A DNA stretch of 64,000 nt from Penium margaritaceum (GCA_023375785.1 SZWC01004958.1:27904-91903), one strand, 5' to 3'. Shown: positions 34,183 through 47,400, counted from the stretch's first letter. Notes: generated by a model from the letters alone, not told the origin. Numbers and translations: made by a program.

Positions 34183-36658
34183 CGTACAACTCCATGTAAT
34201 TTAATAAACTTGCTATAACTCCGTACAACTGTGTACAACTCCGTACAACTCCGTACAGCTCTGTACAACTCCATACAAGTTTGTACAACTCAGTACAACT
34301 CCGTACAACTGCGTACAGCTCCGTACAACTCCGTACAACTTTATTAAATTCTCTACAGTTCTGTCACCTCTGTACAACTCTGAACAACTCTGTAGAACTC
34401 GTACAAATCCTTACAATTCTACACAAATCTGTACAACACTATACAACTCCATACCAATCCGTACAACCACGTACAACTCTGTATAGCTGCATACACCTCA
34501 GTACAATTCGTACAACTCTATAAAACTTTGTACAACTTTGTACAGCTCTGTATAACTCCGTACAACTCCATGGAACTCCTCACTACTCCGCACAACTCCT
34601 TACAACTACGTACAGCGTAGTATACCTTTGTAAAAACATGTACAACTTCGTAGAACAATGTACAACTCCGTACACCTCCGTACATCTCTATAAAACTCCG
34701 TCCTGTTCCGTACAACTTTGTGCATCTCGTACAACTTTGTATACCTTTGTACAACTCTGTACGAATCCGTACAATCCGCTACAACTCCATACAACTCTGT
34801 AGAATTCCTTTCAACTGAGGAAAACTCCATACAGCCCCGTTCAGCTCCGTACAATTCTGCAGAATGCCGTACTGCTCTGTATAACTCCGTGCAAATCTGT
34901 ACAACTCCATGCAACTCTGTCCACCTCTGTATAAAACACTACAACTCCGTAGAACTCCGTACACCTCAGTATAACTCCATTCAACTTCGTACAGCTCTGA
35001 ACGATCCCTATATAGCTTAGTACAACTCCGTACGACTCCATACAACTCTGTACAGCTCTATAAAAATCTCTACAACTCCGCACAACTCTATACAACTATG
35101 TACAACTCCATGCAACTCTGTACAGCTCCATATAGCTCCGTACAACTCCCTACAACTCCCAATAACTCTGTAGAACTCCATACAACTCCGTACGACTCCA
35201 CACAACTCCATACAATGTTTTTACAACTTGCTACAAATCCAAAAAACTGTGTACAACTCTGCACAACTATGTAAAACTCCGTATAGATTTATCCAACTTT
35301 GTACAACTGCGTACAACTCCGTATGACCCCCTACAACTCCAAATAAATCCCTACAACTCTGTACAAATCCATACAACTCCGTACAACTATCTACAGCTCC
35401 ATACTACTCCTTATAACTCCCAATAACTCTGTATAGCTCCGTACAACTCCGTAAAACCCCGCACAACTCCGTAAAAAAATGTACAATCCCGTAGAACTCT
35501 GGACAACTCTCTAGAATTCACTATAACTCCGTACAGATATGTGCAACTCCATACAACTCTGTACAAATTTGTACAACTCCGTACAACTCCATAGTACTCT
35601 GTACAGCTCTGTACAAATCTGTACAACTCCCCACAACTCCGTACAACTCTGTAGAACTCCGTACAACTCCATGCAACTGCGTACAACACTATACAAATAG
35701 GTCAAACTGTGGATAACTCCGTACAACTCCGTCATACTCTGTGCAACTCCGTTCAACTCCGTATAACTCTGTATCATTGCGTACAACTCCGTACAACTTT
35801 CTACAACTCATTACATCTCCACACAACTCTACAAAAATCATACAACTTTGTACAAATGTGTAGAGCTCCGTACAACTCTGTATAGCTCCGTACACCTCCG
35901 TACAACTTTGCACAAATCGCCACAACTCCAAGAGAATCCGTAGAGCTCTGTACAACTGTGTACAGCTTTGTACAACTCTGTACGACTCCATACAGCTCCA
36001 TAGCATTACGTACAACTCCGTTCAACTATGTGCAACTCCGTACAGCTCCCTGCAACTCCCTACAACTTGCTGCAAATCTGTACAACTATGTACAAGTCTT
36101 TACAACTCCGTACAACTCCCTACAACTCCTTACAATTTGCTATTCATCCGTAGAACTCTTTAAAACTCTGTAGAACTCTTTAAAACTCTGTAGAACTCTG
36201 TACACCTCAGTACAACTCCGTAAAACTCTCTACAACTATGTTCAAATTTGTACAACATGCTACAACTCTTTACAACTCGGTACAGCTCCTTACAACTCTC
36301 TACAACTCACTACAACTCTGAACAACTCCCAACAACTTCTTACAATTTGCTATAGCTCTGTATAACTGTGTACAAATATGTACAACTGCGTACAACTCTA
36401 TATTATTCTGAAGAACTCTGTAGAACTCTGTACAGTTATGTGTAACATGCTATAACTTTGTACAACAACTTACAACTCTGTATAACTCTGTACGACTCGC
36501 TAAAACTCCATAGAACTTGGTACAACGCTGTATAACTCTGTACAAATATGTAAAACTTCGTATAACTCCGCACAGATCTGTACATCTTTGTACAACTCCG
36601 TACAACTATGTACAACTCCGTACGACTCCTTATAACTCGCTGTAACTTGGTACATTTG
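34183..36658. repeat. 10-bp minisatellite, array 2 (~247 units)
   Basis: It is the same decamer and phase as 26866-31014; the two were one array before the LTR element inserted. It ends by decay near TAACTTGGTACATTTGG. Frames across it are artefacts. Confidence 0.97.
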
Positions 36659-37457
36659 GCGACTTCGTGCACTCTTACGTTTAATTTACAAACATTTGGA
36701 AAGTCAAACAGTCAAGCATGGAGCAAGAATGTGGGGGAAATCATTTTTATTCGCACTAGAAACACAGTCGCATGTCAAATGAAAAAAACTGTTCTACGAC
36801 ATCCTCCTCATCACATGGCTCGTCATGGAAGCAGCTCGCGGGCATAGGGGGCAGCATCACTTCTAAATGCAGGATCGAAAACACGAGTGAAACGTGAACG
36901 AGCCCATGCATTTTTTATCGTGGACCTTGTCAGGATGAGATCCGTGTGGTGTTGTCCCGACGTTTGTCCGATCGTCTCTAGTGGTTCACGTCTACTGTTT
37001 TGGGCGAATCTGAGACTGAGCGTGAGCTTTCTGGTCGCCTCACGCTATGTGAGCAGGAATTTAGAGACAGTCATTTTACGAAGGATATAACGTCATTTTG
37101 CGTTAGTTTTTTAAGATGGACATGATCACAACATTTATAGGGCTAGTCATGATCTTTCCAACGCACCAAACCGTGCATGATTCAGCCAAGCGTAGTTCAA
37201 GTTATGCTTGTCAAAGCGCAGGTCTCACCCACCACAGAAGCCTGACGCCGCCACTCTCCGTGGCGCCTTCGTTCACGTGCGAAGCGCCTTTCCCAAGGCG
37301 CACATCCCATTGCACATGGTGTGAGGTTCCCCTGCACTGTTTCCACGTACCCTACCCACTTTTGGGTCGTGTTTGGTGATGGGGTGTGACGAGGTTCAAA
37401 ACCTGTCTGTGGACCTGCAGTCAGAATTTTGACGAAGTCCCTGAGTAACAAAACGTA
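36659..37457. other. No recognisable gene
   Basis: Mixed-composition sequence without a supportable coding frame. Near 37435-37463 and 37494-37522 a ~29-base segment (AAGTCCCTGAGTAACAA) is present twice in the same direction, at the edge of the transposon region that follows. Confidence 0.5.
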
Positions 37458-39112
37458 CTACTGAGTTTTGGACGCCGAGCCAGATTTTTGGCTAAGTCCC
37501 TCAGTAACAACCTGCACTACTGGATCCGGTGGATGATCCGCCGGATCAGGTGGATCATCCACCGGACGCCTCGGCAGGCCTATCGGAGCATTTTCTCCAG
37601 ATGGTGTTTTTGTTACTCGGTCCGGTCGATTATCGACCAGATTTTGAGTTGCAGCCGGCTCCCAGAGCCGCTGCGCATACCCCAACTTTGGAAGGCCATA
37701 TCCCCCTCGATACTTGTCCGATTCCGGCAAAACAACTTCCACTGGATTCAACAAGTCGTCAAATTGAAGGCGCAATCCTGCACTTTAGGAACCGAGCAAT
37801 TGTCAAGTTGCCAGATCCGCCGGAGCGGAGTTTCCACTTTCTGGCGGCTCGTCGGCGCCTCCTGGCGCCACACTTGGGCATGCGGAGGGGGAATTTTTCA
37901 ACAGACTTCGCCTCATGGATGTACTCCCATGCATCCATAGACCATGAGCATGCCTCCTCTTTCAATCCTTTCATGCCGATGTTCATCGCTCCTCCCTCAC
38001 AGCTATGCTCCGCATCCCACATCGAAAACAACTCCTCCAGTTTGTTCTTGAACGGGCGAATGATGCCCACGTCAGCAGGCTGCGCTTTCGATGTGCATCC
38101 TGCAAGAACATAAATAGTGTGCATGAATTAAGCGTGTCCTAGAAAGAAGCAGACGCATACGGACGCCAGGTGTTGAGCACGAGCAGCAGGTCTTCCTCGC
38201 CTTCACGAACCCCCAATGCCGCACACGTCCGCTTGTAGTACGGGTGGCCAATGGTGCGGATCCACTCCTTTGTCCTCTCTGCATTCGACCAATGGGAGGG
38301 TGTGCACGTCAGTTCCAGCCGGCGTCAAGGAGAGCCTGGGCGTGGACTCCACGTGGCAGACATCGAGAGGTCTTCCCGCCAAAAATCAACTGCATCACCA
38401 TGAGTTCACCAGACATCGATGATGTGACAAGCGTTGTTATGGCACGTTTTTCCTTGAGGCCCACGATTTGGATGTCCTCGGACCCCATAGACGCATACGT
38501 GTGAGACCTGCTGAGGGAAGAAGCTGGATGCCGGTGTGATCCCCTATGAGCACCATGAACGGCTTGATGTCATACAGGTTCACCATGCAATCTGCCTGGC
38601 GATGGAAGGTCAAGATCTTGTTTTCGTAGTCATCCGGCGCTTTCTGCGCAACAGTAGTTCCGCTATGCTATGTCCACTCCAGCTCTCTATTTATAAATCG
38701 ACGGACCCACAAGCAAGCAATGACCCCACAAATCTCCGGACGGATGATCTTTGAGTTCAGGGCGTCTTCAGCCGACCAATCATCTAGGAGCTTCGATTTA
38801 ATCTCATCAACAACTGCAGGGTGCTCGTCGAGCCAAGCACTTTTGCCCTTGGAACCATGTTTTTCCTTTTCTATCCAATAGGCGCAGCCAAAGAACAAAG
38901 AATAGAAGTAAGCACCCCTGTACTTTTCTTTTCACTACTTTAGTTCCATTCACAAACCATCCTGCCACTGTACTAGGAACAATCCTATCATACACTGAAT
39001 AACCTTCAGGAGTCCTAAACGTTTTCCTAAGATGCATCACAGTGGCGTACGCTGTCGGATGAGTCTTGTACGCCTTGAAAATGGTCTTTAAGTGTCCGCT
39101 ACAACCAGTCAT
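37458..39112 (-). pseudogene. pogo/Tigger-like DNA transposase (DDE_1), decayed
   Basis: This is a transposase of the Tc1/mariner-pogo group, minus strand. Reading from 39112: a helix-turn-helix-like N-terminal part (TVAGWFVNGTKVVK) comes first, then KSAWLDEHPAVVDEIKSKL with CLWVRRFINREL. Next is QKAPDDYENKILTFHRQADC with MVNLYDIKPFMVLIGDHTG, carrying the first catalytic Asp near 38535. Then come YASMGSEDIQIVGLKEKRAI and LMVMQLIFGGKTSRCLP. LLLVLNTWRP near 38190 has Asn where the family has the second Asp. AGCTSKAQPADVGIIRPFKN near 38090 carries the third Asp. There is an in-frame stop near 38666 and at least three frame changes, and a Pro-rich tail runs to 37458. It is inactive. CTSKxQPADVG is a hallmark of one DDE_1 branch, so the family call is firm. 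Confidence 0.85.
37515..37575. repeat. GATCC-rich palindrome at the transposase 3' side
   Basis: A perfect 10-base inverted pair TGGATGATCC/GGATCATCCA (37531-37562) sits in a run of GGATC motifs just beyond the transposase end. Similar GGATCC density marks the insertion at 40826-41614, so this may be subterminal sequence of the same DNA transposon group. Confidence 0.5.
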
Positions 39113-40169
39113 AGTAGTGGCCTCGCTTCTTGGAAGATGGAGAAAATGCAGTTGATGTGGATGTCGTTGATTCGGAGTGCTGCATCGCGATTCAGTCCGT
39201 GTTGGTCAAGTCGTCTGACGACCGCTCCTCTGTCCCACTTGACATTCCGTACTCCGCGGATGACGCTGACGGGCTGCTCGAAACAATTTGCACCATGGGC
39301 AGCTTCGGGGAGTCAATGGAAAGCAACCCCGTGCGCTGCCTCGTGTGAGGAGGAGATGTGTGGGGCAAGAGTGCATCCTCGGGAGCCGTGCCCTCATTGA
39401 CGATGTTGACGCATAGAGGAGGGGGTTGAAGACTCCACGTGGGCTTTACCCTTCTCGGCCACGGTAGAATGACGTGCAGGAGGGGAAGAGAGGGAAGAAA
39501 CAGCTGGAGGAGTAGCAGCACCTGACGTGCTTGCTCTGAGCGGGTGGTTTGTGAACTTCCGGGAGGGACACGGCGTCAATGTGGAGTTGCACGCCTTGTC
39601 CTTCTTGACTGGAGCAGCGGTGACTCCACGTACGTACCCATGTAGTTGTCGTACATGCGCGGAGCCTCCGTGGAGTCGGAGGTCATTTTTGTAGCCTTCT
39701 GCAAACGCCCAACAGGACGTCTCCTTGGCAGGGGGCGTGGAGGAGGACCCTGACGAGCGGCCTCGTGCAAACGCCTAGTCCTTCCGTTGGCGGACGCCTT
39801 CTTCACAAAACAGTCCATGGTGGCTGAGGGAAGGACGAGGTTGTGTACAGGTTGAGAATGACGTGTGGAGCTTCTCTTTCCCACGGCCTTCATGTCTTTA
39901 TGAATACATGACTGCCTAGGGCAAGGGTAGCTCAACACTCAGTGTGCGTGCCTACTGCCACCTTCACCGTCGCACTGACAATCGTTAAGCACAGAAACAT
40001 TTTCAGCTCGATGCGTGCGTGCGCAGTTGCTAATGGTCGCACGACATCGAAATTTATGGACACGAAAGAATAGAACTAGACCTGTCGTCGAATTCAAAGA
40101 ACAATGTATAAGATGCTAGACGAATTCAAGGGAACACAATTTCAATTAGACCCTGGTTGAAATCAACAA
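39113..40169 (-). other. Possible transposon upstream part; no firm gene
   Basis: A minus-strand stretch at 39576-39938 (contains TMDCFVKKASANGRTRR and Pro/Arg-rich text) precedes the transposase in the same direction and could be its N-terminal or upstream coding region, but I recognise no domain. From 40080 to 40210 a GAATTCAAGG-type motif occurs three times. Nothing else is seen. Confidence 0.3.
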
Positions 40170-43097
40170 ATCTTTAAATCAGAAAAAGCCGTCGCTGAAT
40201 TCAAGGAGCAGTAGGGTAGTGGACAGAGTATCCACTACTATTGATCGTCGGGTACTGATGTTGTTGCTATTGCTACAACTAATCTTTACTACATTTTGCC
40301 TTCCCTTCTTCCCTTGTGTAGTTGTTGTAATGCCCGAAGTCTGGTCACTCGGAAGAGAGGGTGATGAGGAGGAAATGATGTAGGCGGGGCTTGCAAACTG
40401 GGACAAAGGCGTCAAAGGAGTCGTAGTCATTACCATAACAAGCAGACTCTGCAGATAGGCGACAATGGCCTCATGAGCTGATGTCGTCTCGAGAAAGTAG
40501 CAATCACCCTAAGGATGCAGCTCTACTGACTCACACAACTCAGAGAGGGCCACTCAAACGAAGCTCGTGAAGAGCTTCATGTGGTCCACATGCATCCCAA
40601 TTATCATGGTCTTAAGGATCCACAGCTGTGTACCGCCACCAATTCCAAGGCACGTATGAAGGCGCATGTCACACCTCTAGTAGTCAGCCGTGAACTCCGT
40701 GGGATCCTCACGGAGAGAGTGGAACTCACGTTGGCGAGCCGCACTCTTGGCATGAGTATCCACAACAAGCAATGTCACGGCTTGCTCCCATCCGTGGAGT
40801 GGGTCTGCTCCTGTCTCTAAGGTTGCATACGGATCCTACGATCCGTGGTAACTACCAGTGGGTAGCGATTCCAGATCCGGATTTGCGAGTCCGGATCCAG
40901 CTAGTATTCAGGGATTCAACCGGATCCTGAGAGGTGGGGGGAAAGGGAGGAAGAAAAAGCTGCAAGAGTTCCTGCCCAAGCCTGTCGCGGATCCGAGAAA
41001 CGTGCTAATTATATTTCGAACAGTCATGCTCGCGTGCCGTGCTGGCCATCCTTACTTGAGCGGAGCATAACTTTCCGTCAGATGTGGACAACCACAACTT
41101 TGTGCACGAAATTCAAGTGCAAAGTTCTAGTGGTCCATGTCCAATGCGACCAATGCTCACATGGCGGCCCGGCCTCAATGGCCATTGCCTGACCGGCACA
41201 GACGGTCTAATGACGTGGATCTCCCTTGTCAGAAATCGGGAGCACATACTACGTAGCCCATTTTGTGTGCTCCCATAATCGCACAGTACGTTGTTATGGG
41301 GGGAATCGCAAACCCTCCAAGCACAGGGTTTACGAGTACTCCCTCAACAACGTGCAACACTGGACTCCTCCCTCGAAAGATTCATGCATATTGCGGGCAT
41401 GCACAACTCCTCCTAGGGAGGAATCGAGCGTACCCTGTGTAAAAATCGATTCTTTCCATGCAGATAAGGATGGATGGATCCGGTGTATGGGAACAGTGAA
41501 TACAGGTCCAGGATCCGTGAATCCATGGATCCGGAACCCTGGTTCCAAATCCAGGTCCAGGATCCGTCCCGAGGATCCGGGTCCACCTCAAGATCCACGG
41601 ATAGGATCCGCATGTAGCTTTACCTGTCTCGGTCCCAGTCTCATTAAGGAAGGGGCAGAAGCCCGCAACGGTCTCCTGCGGACATGATGAGGGTCACATG
41701 TCTGGTACTGGCTGTGGTAGTAAGCCTAGACACCCTCATTGTGAGCCCATGCGTGAAACAATGTCTGCCAGTACTCAAATTCCTCGTCACTGTTGTAGCA
41801 AGGTAGAGGTGTAACAAGTCATTTGGTAGCATCTCTGTGGGGAGGGCAACCTCAGCCTTAAAAGATGGTGGACGAGGTACAGAGAGACCATTAGTGAGAG
41901 GAACACAACCAAAAGTGACCGTGGTTGGATGCCTTGGCTGCTGCTGACAGCAAGAATGTACTGGGGAAGGAGGCATACATTGGCAAGAAGATGATACAGC
42001 TCTAGCAGCTCCTCTTACATCAACAATGAGGCTCCTGAACATCTCGTCACTTCGTCTGCCATCTCATGTATCATGTTAATCTGATGGAGCTACTGGCGGC
42101 GCACCTCAACCAACGCCATACAGAGCTCGTTAATCATGAGTGACAGCGAACGTGGGCTCAAGATGCCTGAGTAGGGGGAAGAAGAGGGATCTGTCAAGTC
42201 CTTGCCTCTGTCACAAATTGGCGCCTTGGGGCCGCTCAGTATGCGTCCAAACATGAAAGTTGCCAGAACAAGAAATTGACAATGTTTCTCAACAATTTAG
42301 AGCGATGACACAAAACAACGTTTTGACCCCCACATGTTGATATCAGCACAACTCACGATGACATGAGCAAAAAGATATGCTAGCAAAAGAAATGCTGGCG
42401 TAAAAAGTGCTAGCATAAGTTATGCTAGCAAAGCTCCCTCCTTCTCTTTAAATCATGCGGACTCTAACATGAAGAGGAAAAAGGGAGGAGATGAACTCAT
42501 CAACCCCTTACGTGGTTGCGTAGCTACACTAATTCTCTACAATTATACAAGAAAGTTGTTACGTAGCACTGGTGTGTAGCACAAGAGCCATGACTATTGC
42601 TACGTAATTGTGCTACTACTATGGCTGCTTCTACAACGCCGCTATTGTTATGGCTCTGTTCTTGTACATGCTGCTGCTTTTACCACAGGCCTTATAGCAG
42701 CTGTAATGTTGTTGCTGCTACAGTTGTATTGCTTCTGTTACTTGATAATTCTCCTATTCCTGCCACTCATGCTCCTCGCTGATGTTCTCGATGAGCACTA
42801 CTGCCACTCGTAGACATCGTTGCGAGCTGGTATTACGAGTTGTTTCTCCTTTCTTGTGATAGTGGTCGTAACCAGACGGGGTGCTACTGTTACCTGGTGC
42901 TGCTGTTGTTGCTTTGTGTGGTTGTTATAGCTTGTCATTGCCGCTAATGCTTTAACAGCCATAGAATGATACCAATGATATTAACGTTGGGTGACCGCTA
43001 CCAACGTATGCTACGACGGGTCCCATGATACGGCTCCCGATGCTGTCTCTGTGGTGGAGCTCAGCGAGAAAGGTCTCACCACCATGATATCATAAGA
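40170..43097 (-). mobile_element. Copia relic A: gag and leader only
   Basis: This is a minus-strand relic of the same Copia family as B and C. Gag text aligns by eye with that of C on both sides of a later insertion: 41650-42200 and 40170-40815. The leader at 42200-43097 keeps the family marks: TGATATCAGCA at 42338-42348, repeated TGCTAGCATA-type palindromes near 42380-42430, and a GCTACT-type tract at 42590-42960. Pol is absent; the relic ends near 40170. It is broken with many breaks and is the oldest of the three by appearance. Confidence 0.75.
40826..41614. mobile_element. MITE-like insertion with terminal inverted repeats
   Basis: About 790 bases interrupt the gag text of Copia relic A. 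The left end CATACGGATCCTACGATCCG and the right end, read on the minus strand, CATGCGGATCCTATCCGTGG are inverted copies of about 20 bases. GGATCC occurs many times near both ends (40831, 40875, 40900, 41476, 41510-41580). There is no coding capacity of note. I read it as a non-autonomous DNA transposon; a target duplication could not be fixed. A segment near 41336-41350 resembles 37494-37522 next to the pogo-like transposase. Confidence 0.6.
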
Positions 43098-43735
43098 AGT
43101 TTCTAGGAAGCTTCCTAGCCTTGTTGTTGACGTGGCAACGCTGCGTAGTGAGTTGGTGCACTAGGAAGTAAACAAGTGCAAGAAATGGCAAGGGTTAGGC
43201 TAGGGAGACGCGAGAAGTCTCATGAGCTTCGATAGCTTAGTAGTATAGAGAGAGGTGACAAGTGATTAGCACACTACGTAAACACTTGTTGCGGCTCACG
43301 GCGGGTGATGTACGCAACAGTGTGAGTTTGTCTTAATGATGGCCCAAAACCACTGTTTTGGCTCATTCGTGTGCATAGTCATCCAAAATCAACATTGTGT
43401 GAGCCTAGAGATGGAAAATCCTAAGTCAGACGCTACAAGTGGTAACATGCACAGGTCTAACATCGATCAATTGACACACAACGCAAAGCATGCAAATCTG
43501 GCTGAAAACATATCCATCAAGAAAACTCTAGTGACTTCACTAACACTACAGAGCATCCCAACAAGCATTCCAGACGCCGTGCCAGCTGTCTGACAACAGC
43601 CTGAAAGTAACTATTTGGCGGAGCCACCACCAGTTGGTGCTCCGGTGGCAGTTGTGTCTATATGAGGGATCTGCACAAGCATGGACACGGTCGAGTGGTC
43701 ATTGTATGCATTACAAAAACGTTCTTGACAACGTT
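43098..43735 (-). repeat. 5' LTR of Copia relic A (decayed)
   Basis: It aligns by eye with the LTRs of B and C: the TAGGAAGCTTCCTAGCC start, GGCAAGGGTTAGGCTAGG, CACTGTTTTGGCTC, GGACACGGTCGAGTGGTCA. A weak primer-binding remnant (CCATGATATCAT) precedes it. It is the most diverged of the family's LTRs here. Its neighbour, the 3' LTR of B, begins 35 bases later. Confidence 0.7.
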
Positions 43736-43769
43736 AAGCCCAAGGTATCCAACATTGCATGCATCATCT

Positions 43770-44411
43770 TGAGAAGATGCATGGAAGCTTCCTAGCGACA
43801 CAGCCGCTGACTAGGCATCGGTGCCAAGTCACACAGTGACGACAGTCACAAGTCATGCACACAACGGCAAGGATCTGGCTAGGAGACACAAGGCAAAGTA
43901 TCATAATGCTTCAATAGCATTTGCAAAGAGAGATGACAAATGACAGGTCCATGGCATAAGTACCTGCAGCTGCGCACGGCGGGTGTCGCATGCGGCAGCA
44001 CATGATCTGTCCTCAAACCGGCCCAAAAAAATTGTTTTGGCCGTAACTCAGCGCAAACATGTCAGACCGCTATGCCGTCTAAACCTAGACGTACAAAATC
44101 ACAAGCCGGACGCTACGCCTGGTCACATGCATGCATCCGGCATCAAACGGTGGACACACAATGCAAAAACATGCTAATCAGGCCCACAGCCAGTCTATCG
44201 ATAAACTCTTACGTGTTGCAGAAAAACTGTAGAAGGTCCCAGGCAACGTCTAAAGCTCTGGAACGATCGTCGGTAAGCTCCACGCTGGTAGTCCACCACC
44301 AGATGATGCACCGGTACCACCAGGGTCTGCATCAGTGATGTGCACGAGTATGGACACGGCCGAGTGGGCACAGTAAACTGTATAGGTCGATAGGAACGTC
44401 ACAAATCACAA
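43770..44411 (-). repeat. 3' LTR of Copia relic B
   Basis: A 642-base LTR starting TGAGAAGATGC (plus sense) and ending next to a purine stretch (GGAGGAGAG in minus sense). Compared with the B 5' LTR fragment (50831-51149) it differs at roughly 12% of sites by rough hand count. Confidence 0.8.
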
Positions 44412-47400
44412 CTCTCCTCCATGACTCGATGGTACGCGTGTCCATACACGTGAAGCGCTGATACAAGTACAACAATGAGTGCAAAAATAGTCGTGACACA
44501 GACACAGGCACACCCCACACTCAAACACTAAAGCAAGGAGCGAAGCCCAATCGAACGAATGGCCACCAGAAACTTCCCGCGTGCTAGTGCCTTCGTCGAG
44601 AAGTCAGCACGCTGCATGTCAGTGCCAACCCATATGACGGAGATCACGTGTCTCTCCACCAGATCACGCACAAAGTGATGCTCAACCGCAATGTGCTTTG
44701 TGCGATCGTGAAAGACACCAGAGTTCTCAACAATGGCAAGAGGACTCTGGTTGTCACAATGAAGTACAATGGCAGGTACTGACTGACCCAGCTCAAGAAA
44801 TAAGCGCTGCAACCATACAGCCTCAACAACCCCTGCACCATACTCTACCTCCAATGAGCTTTGTGCAAAGCAGTCTTGCTTCCCGCTACGCCAGGACACA
44901 ACGGTACCACCAAGCAGGAACAGGTAAGCGGTGTGACTCCGTCCATCTGGACTCCAGGCCTAGTCGCTATTGGTGTAGCCATCAAGGACCACCGAATACT
45001 ACCGGCGAAAGCAGAGTCCAAGGTACGGTGTGGAGACCAAGTACCACACCACTTGCACATCTGCGTGAAGGGCTTTAGCGCATGCAACCTGCAAAAACTA
45101 TGCGAGGAGGTTGACGGCAAAGGCGATGTTAGGGTGTGTGGTAGTGGCCACGTATATCATAGATTCGATGAGACGGAGGAACAAGGTCGTATCCACTGTC
45201 TCCCGTAACTATGTGGGATTTTCCACCTTCAAGACATCTTGCCCGTCATGTGTGAGAGGTGTGGAGGCTGTGGGCATTGCGCCAAGGAGGTCGCTGAAGC
45301 GCTCCCCCACAACACGTGCATATCGGGCCTGATGCAGCAGTAGTATCCAATGTCTGCCGTCTCACACAATCTCCATGCCAAGAAACACGACTATAGGACC
45401 AAGGTCCTTCATCCTGTAGGAAGTCAGGTGGACAGCCTTGGCCTCCTTCACGACCTCCATGGAAGGAGACGCGATCAAAATGTCGTCGACATAGACTAAG
45501 ATGGCATTGAACCGCTCAGGCGTCCGTTCGATAAAGAGAGAGGAATCAGCCTTGCTCTGTACGTATTGCGCACGAGTGAGGGTGCCGGTGATCTCCTGGT
45601 TCCAACACCGAGAAGACTCTTGGAGGCCGTACAAGGACTTGCGCAAGCGCTTGACCTTGTCACCGTCCTCAAAGCCAGGTGGCTGAGCCACGCAAATCTC
45701 CTCATCCAGAAAGCCATGGAGAAACACATTGTTCACGTCCATCTAGTACAGTTCCCAGTCATGCTGGGCCACTACATCGAACAGAGCTTGAGCTGAGGTC
45801 ATGCGGCCGACAGGGGCAAAGGTGTCACTGTAATCGATGCCCTTGATCTAAGAGTACCCCTTGACGGCCAAGCGAGCCATGTGGCGTTCCAGTAAGCCAT
45901 CCGGGTTCACTTTCTTGCAAAAGGCCCACTTGACCTGAATAGCCTTCCTCCCAGGTGGAAGGTTGACTAGCTCGTAAAATCCGTACTCTCGGATGGCACA
46001 AAGCTCATCTTCGCAGGCAGCACGCCAAGCGTCAACATCCTATGATGAGAGAGCTTTCCTCAGTGTGCCCGGCTCAGGCGCCATAGAGGGGGAGCTCTGC
46101 GTGGCAAGAGCACATGCCGCAGTGCTAGGTCTGACGACCACAAGGTCAGCTACTGCATCACAAGCGATATGAAACTTGCGAGTGATGAGATCATGCCCAA
46201 TGGGGCACACTGGATGTACCTTTGTGTGCTCAGTGCGGAAACTCAGGCCTAGGGCCTTTGTGCCGGGATCGCCACCCGCGATGCTACGAGTGCCGCTTGG
46301 GTGCGGAGCTTGACACTCGTTGGACTCCGGAGTCCAATGGTTGAAGACGACCGTCGGGCTCACGTGAGTAACCTGGGCTCGAGGGACACACCTCAAGCTT
46401 AAAGACAGGCACGACCACAACTGGTGAGGGCTGAAGCAAAGGAGCTGGTGATGTTGTGCGAGGAGATGCTTGTGTGGGAGACACGGGACTGGGTGTGACA
46501 GTAGGAGCAGGTGAGGCAGGACAATGCACAGAGGTAGGAGTACTAGAGAACACGGGTACAAAAGCATGGGCAGCTGTGAGGTGCAAGGTAAAAGGGCAGA
46601 AGCCGGCTGTGCTGGAGAGGTCTATGGGCTGACAGCGATGATCGATGAGTCGTCAAGAGCTGGAGACTGAGAAGTGGAGGGAGGTCAAACGGACACATCA
46701 GCCGGACGAAAGGTGCTCACAGGCTCAGAATCCCCCATCCGTCAAGAAACCTCACACATGGGAATGTGTGAGACGGACAACGACGTGATCAATGTCAGAT
46801 CACAGTAGATGAGAGACTCAAAGAATATCGTATTGCGTGACTCAATGATGCGACAACGAGCAGGATCCCAACAAAGCTAGGCCTTTGACGGCGGGGAGAT
46901 ACCTACAAAGGCACACAAGCGGCCCCGCAGTGAGACCTTGGACCCCTGCTGATCCTCGGTGTACCACACCAAAGCCAAGGACCCCTAGACGCAAGCAAGG
47001 CATAGGTCAGCATGATGGCCAAATCAAAGCTCGTACTGTGTGACGTGGTCCGGAAGGGCACCGAGCTAGAGGCGGTTCCAGACCCAAGTCATGTATGTAA
47101 AGCCCTCAAAGGTGAAGGACTCTGGGAGATCGCACTCAGACCGCATAGCGCAAACTGCATTCTCCATGGTGCAGTTCCAGCGCTCAAAGATACCATTCTG
47201 CTAAGGAGTAGCAGGAGCTGAGACCTGGTGAAAAACGCCGTGCTTGGCGAAGAAACTATCCATCTCGCCAAGAAACTCACCGCTGTGATCCGAGCGGAAA
47301 GTATGTAGTATGTGGCGGGACTCACACTCAGCCATCACTAGCCAAAGATGAATCGCAAGACCAGCATCACTCTTCTAGCGTAGGCTATAGACCAACCGCA

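Noticed and set aside
26866-36658. Many minus-strand frames with repeated SCTELYGVV-type text, and plus-strand YNSVQLRTTP-type text, resembling a repeat protein
   Set aside because: They are the 10-bp minisatellite read in frame (three units give ten codons); both strands are open and no start or composition signal is present.
37360-37420. GGTTCAAAACC as a Pol III B box of a second SINE or tRNA
   Set aside because: It is a local palindrome and no convincing A box lies at a suitable distance.
38105-38200. Intron within the pogo-like transposase (a GT...TTCTTGCAG pattern)
   Set aside because: Family spacing between LNTW and CTSKAQPADVG is met without splicing; frame damage explains the break better.
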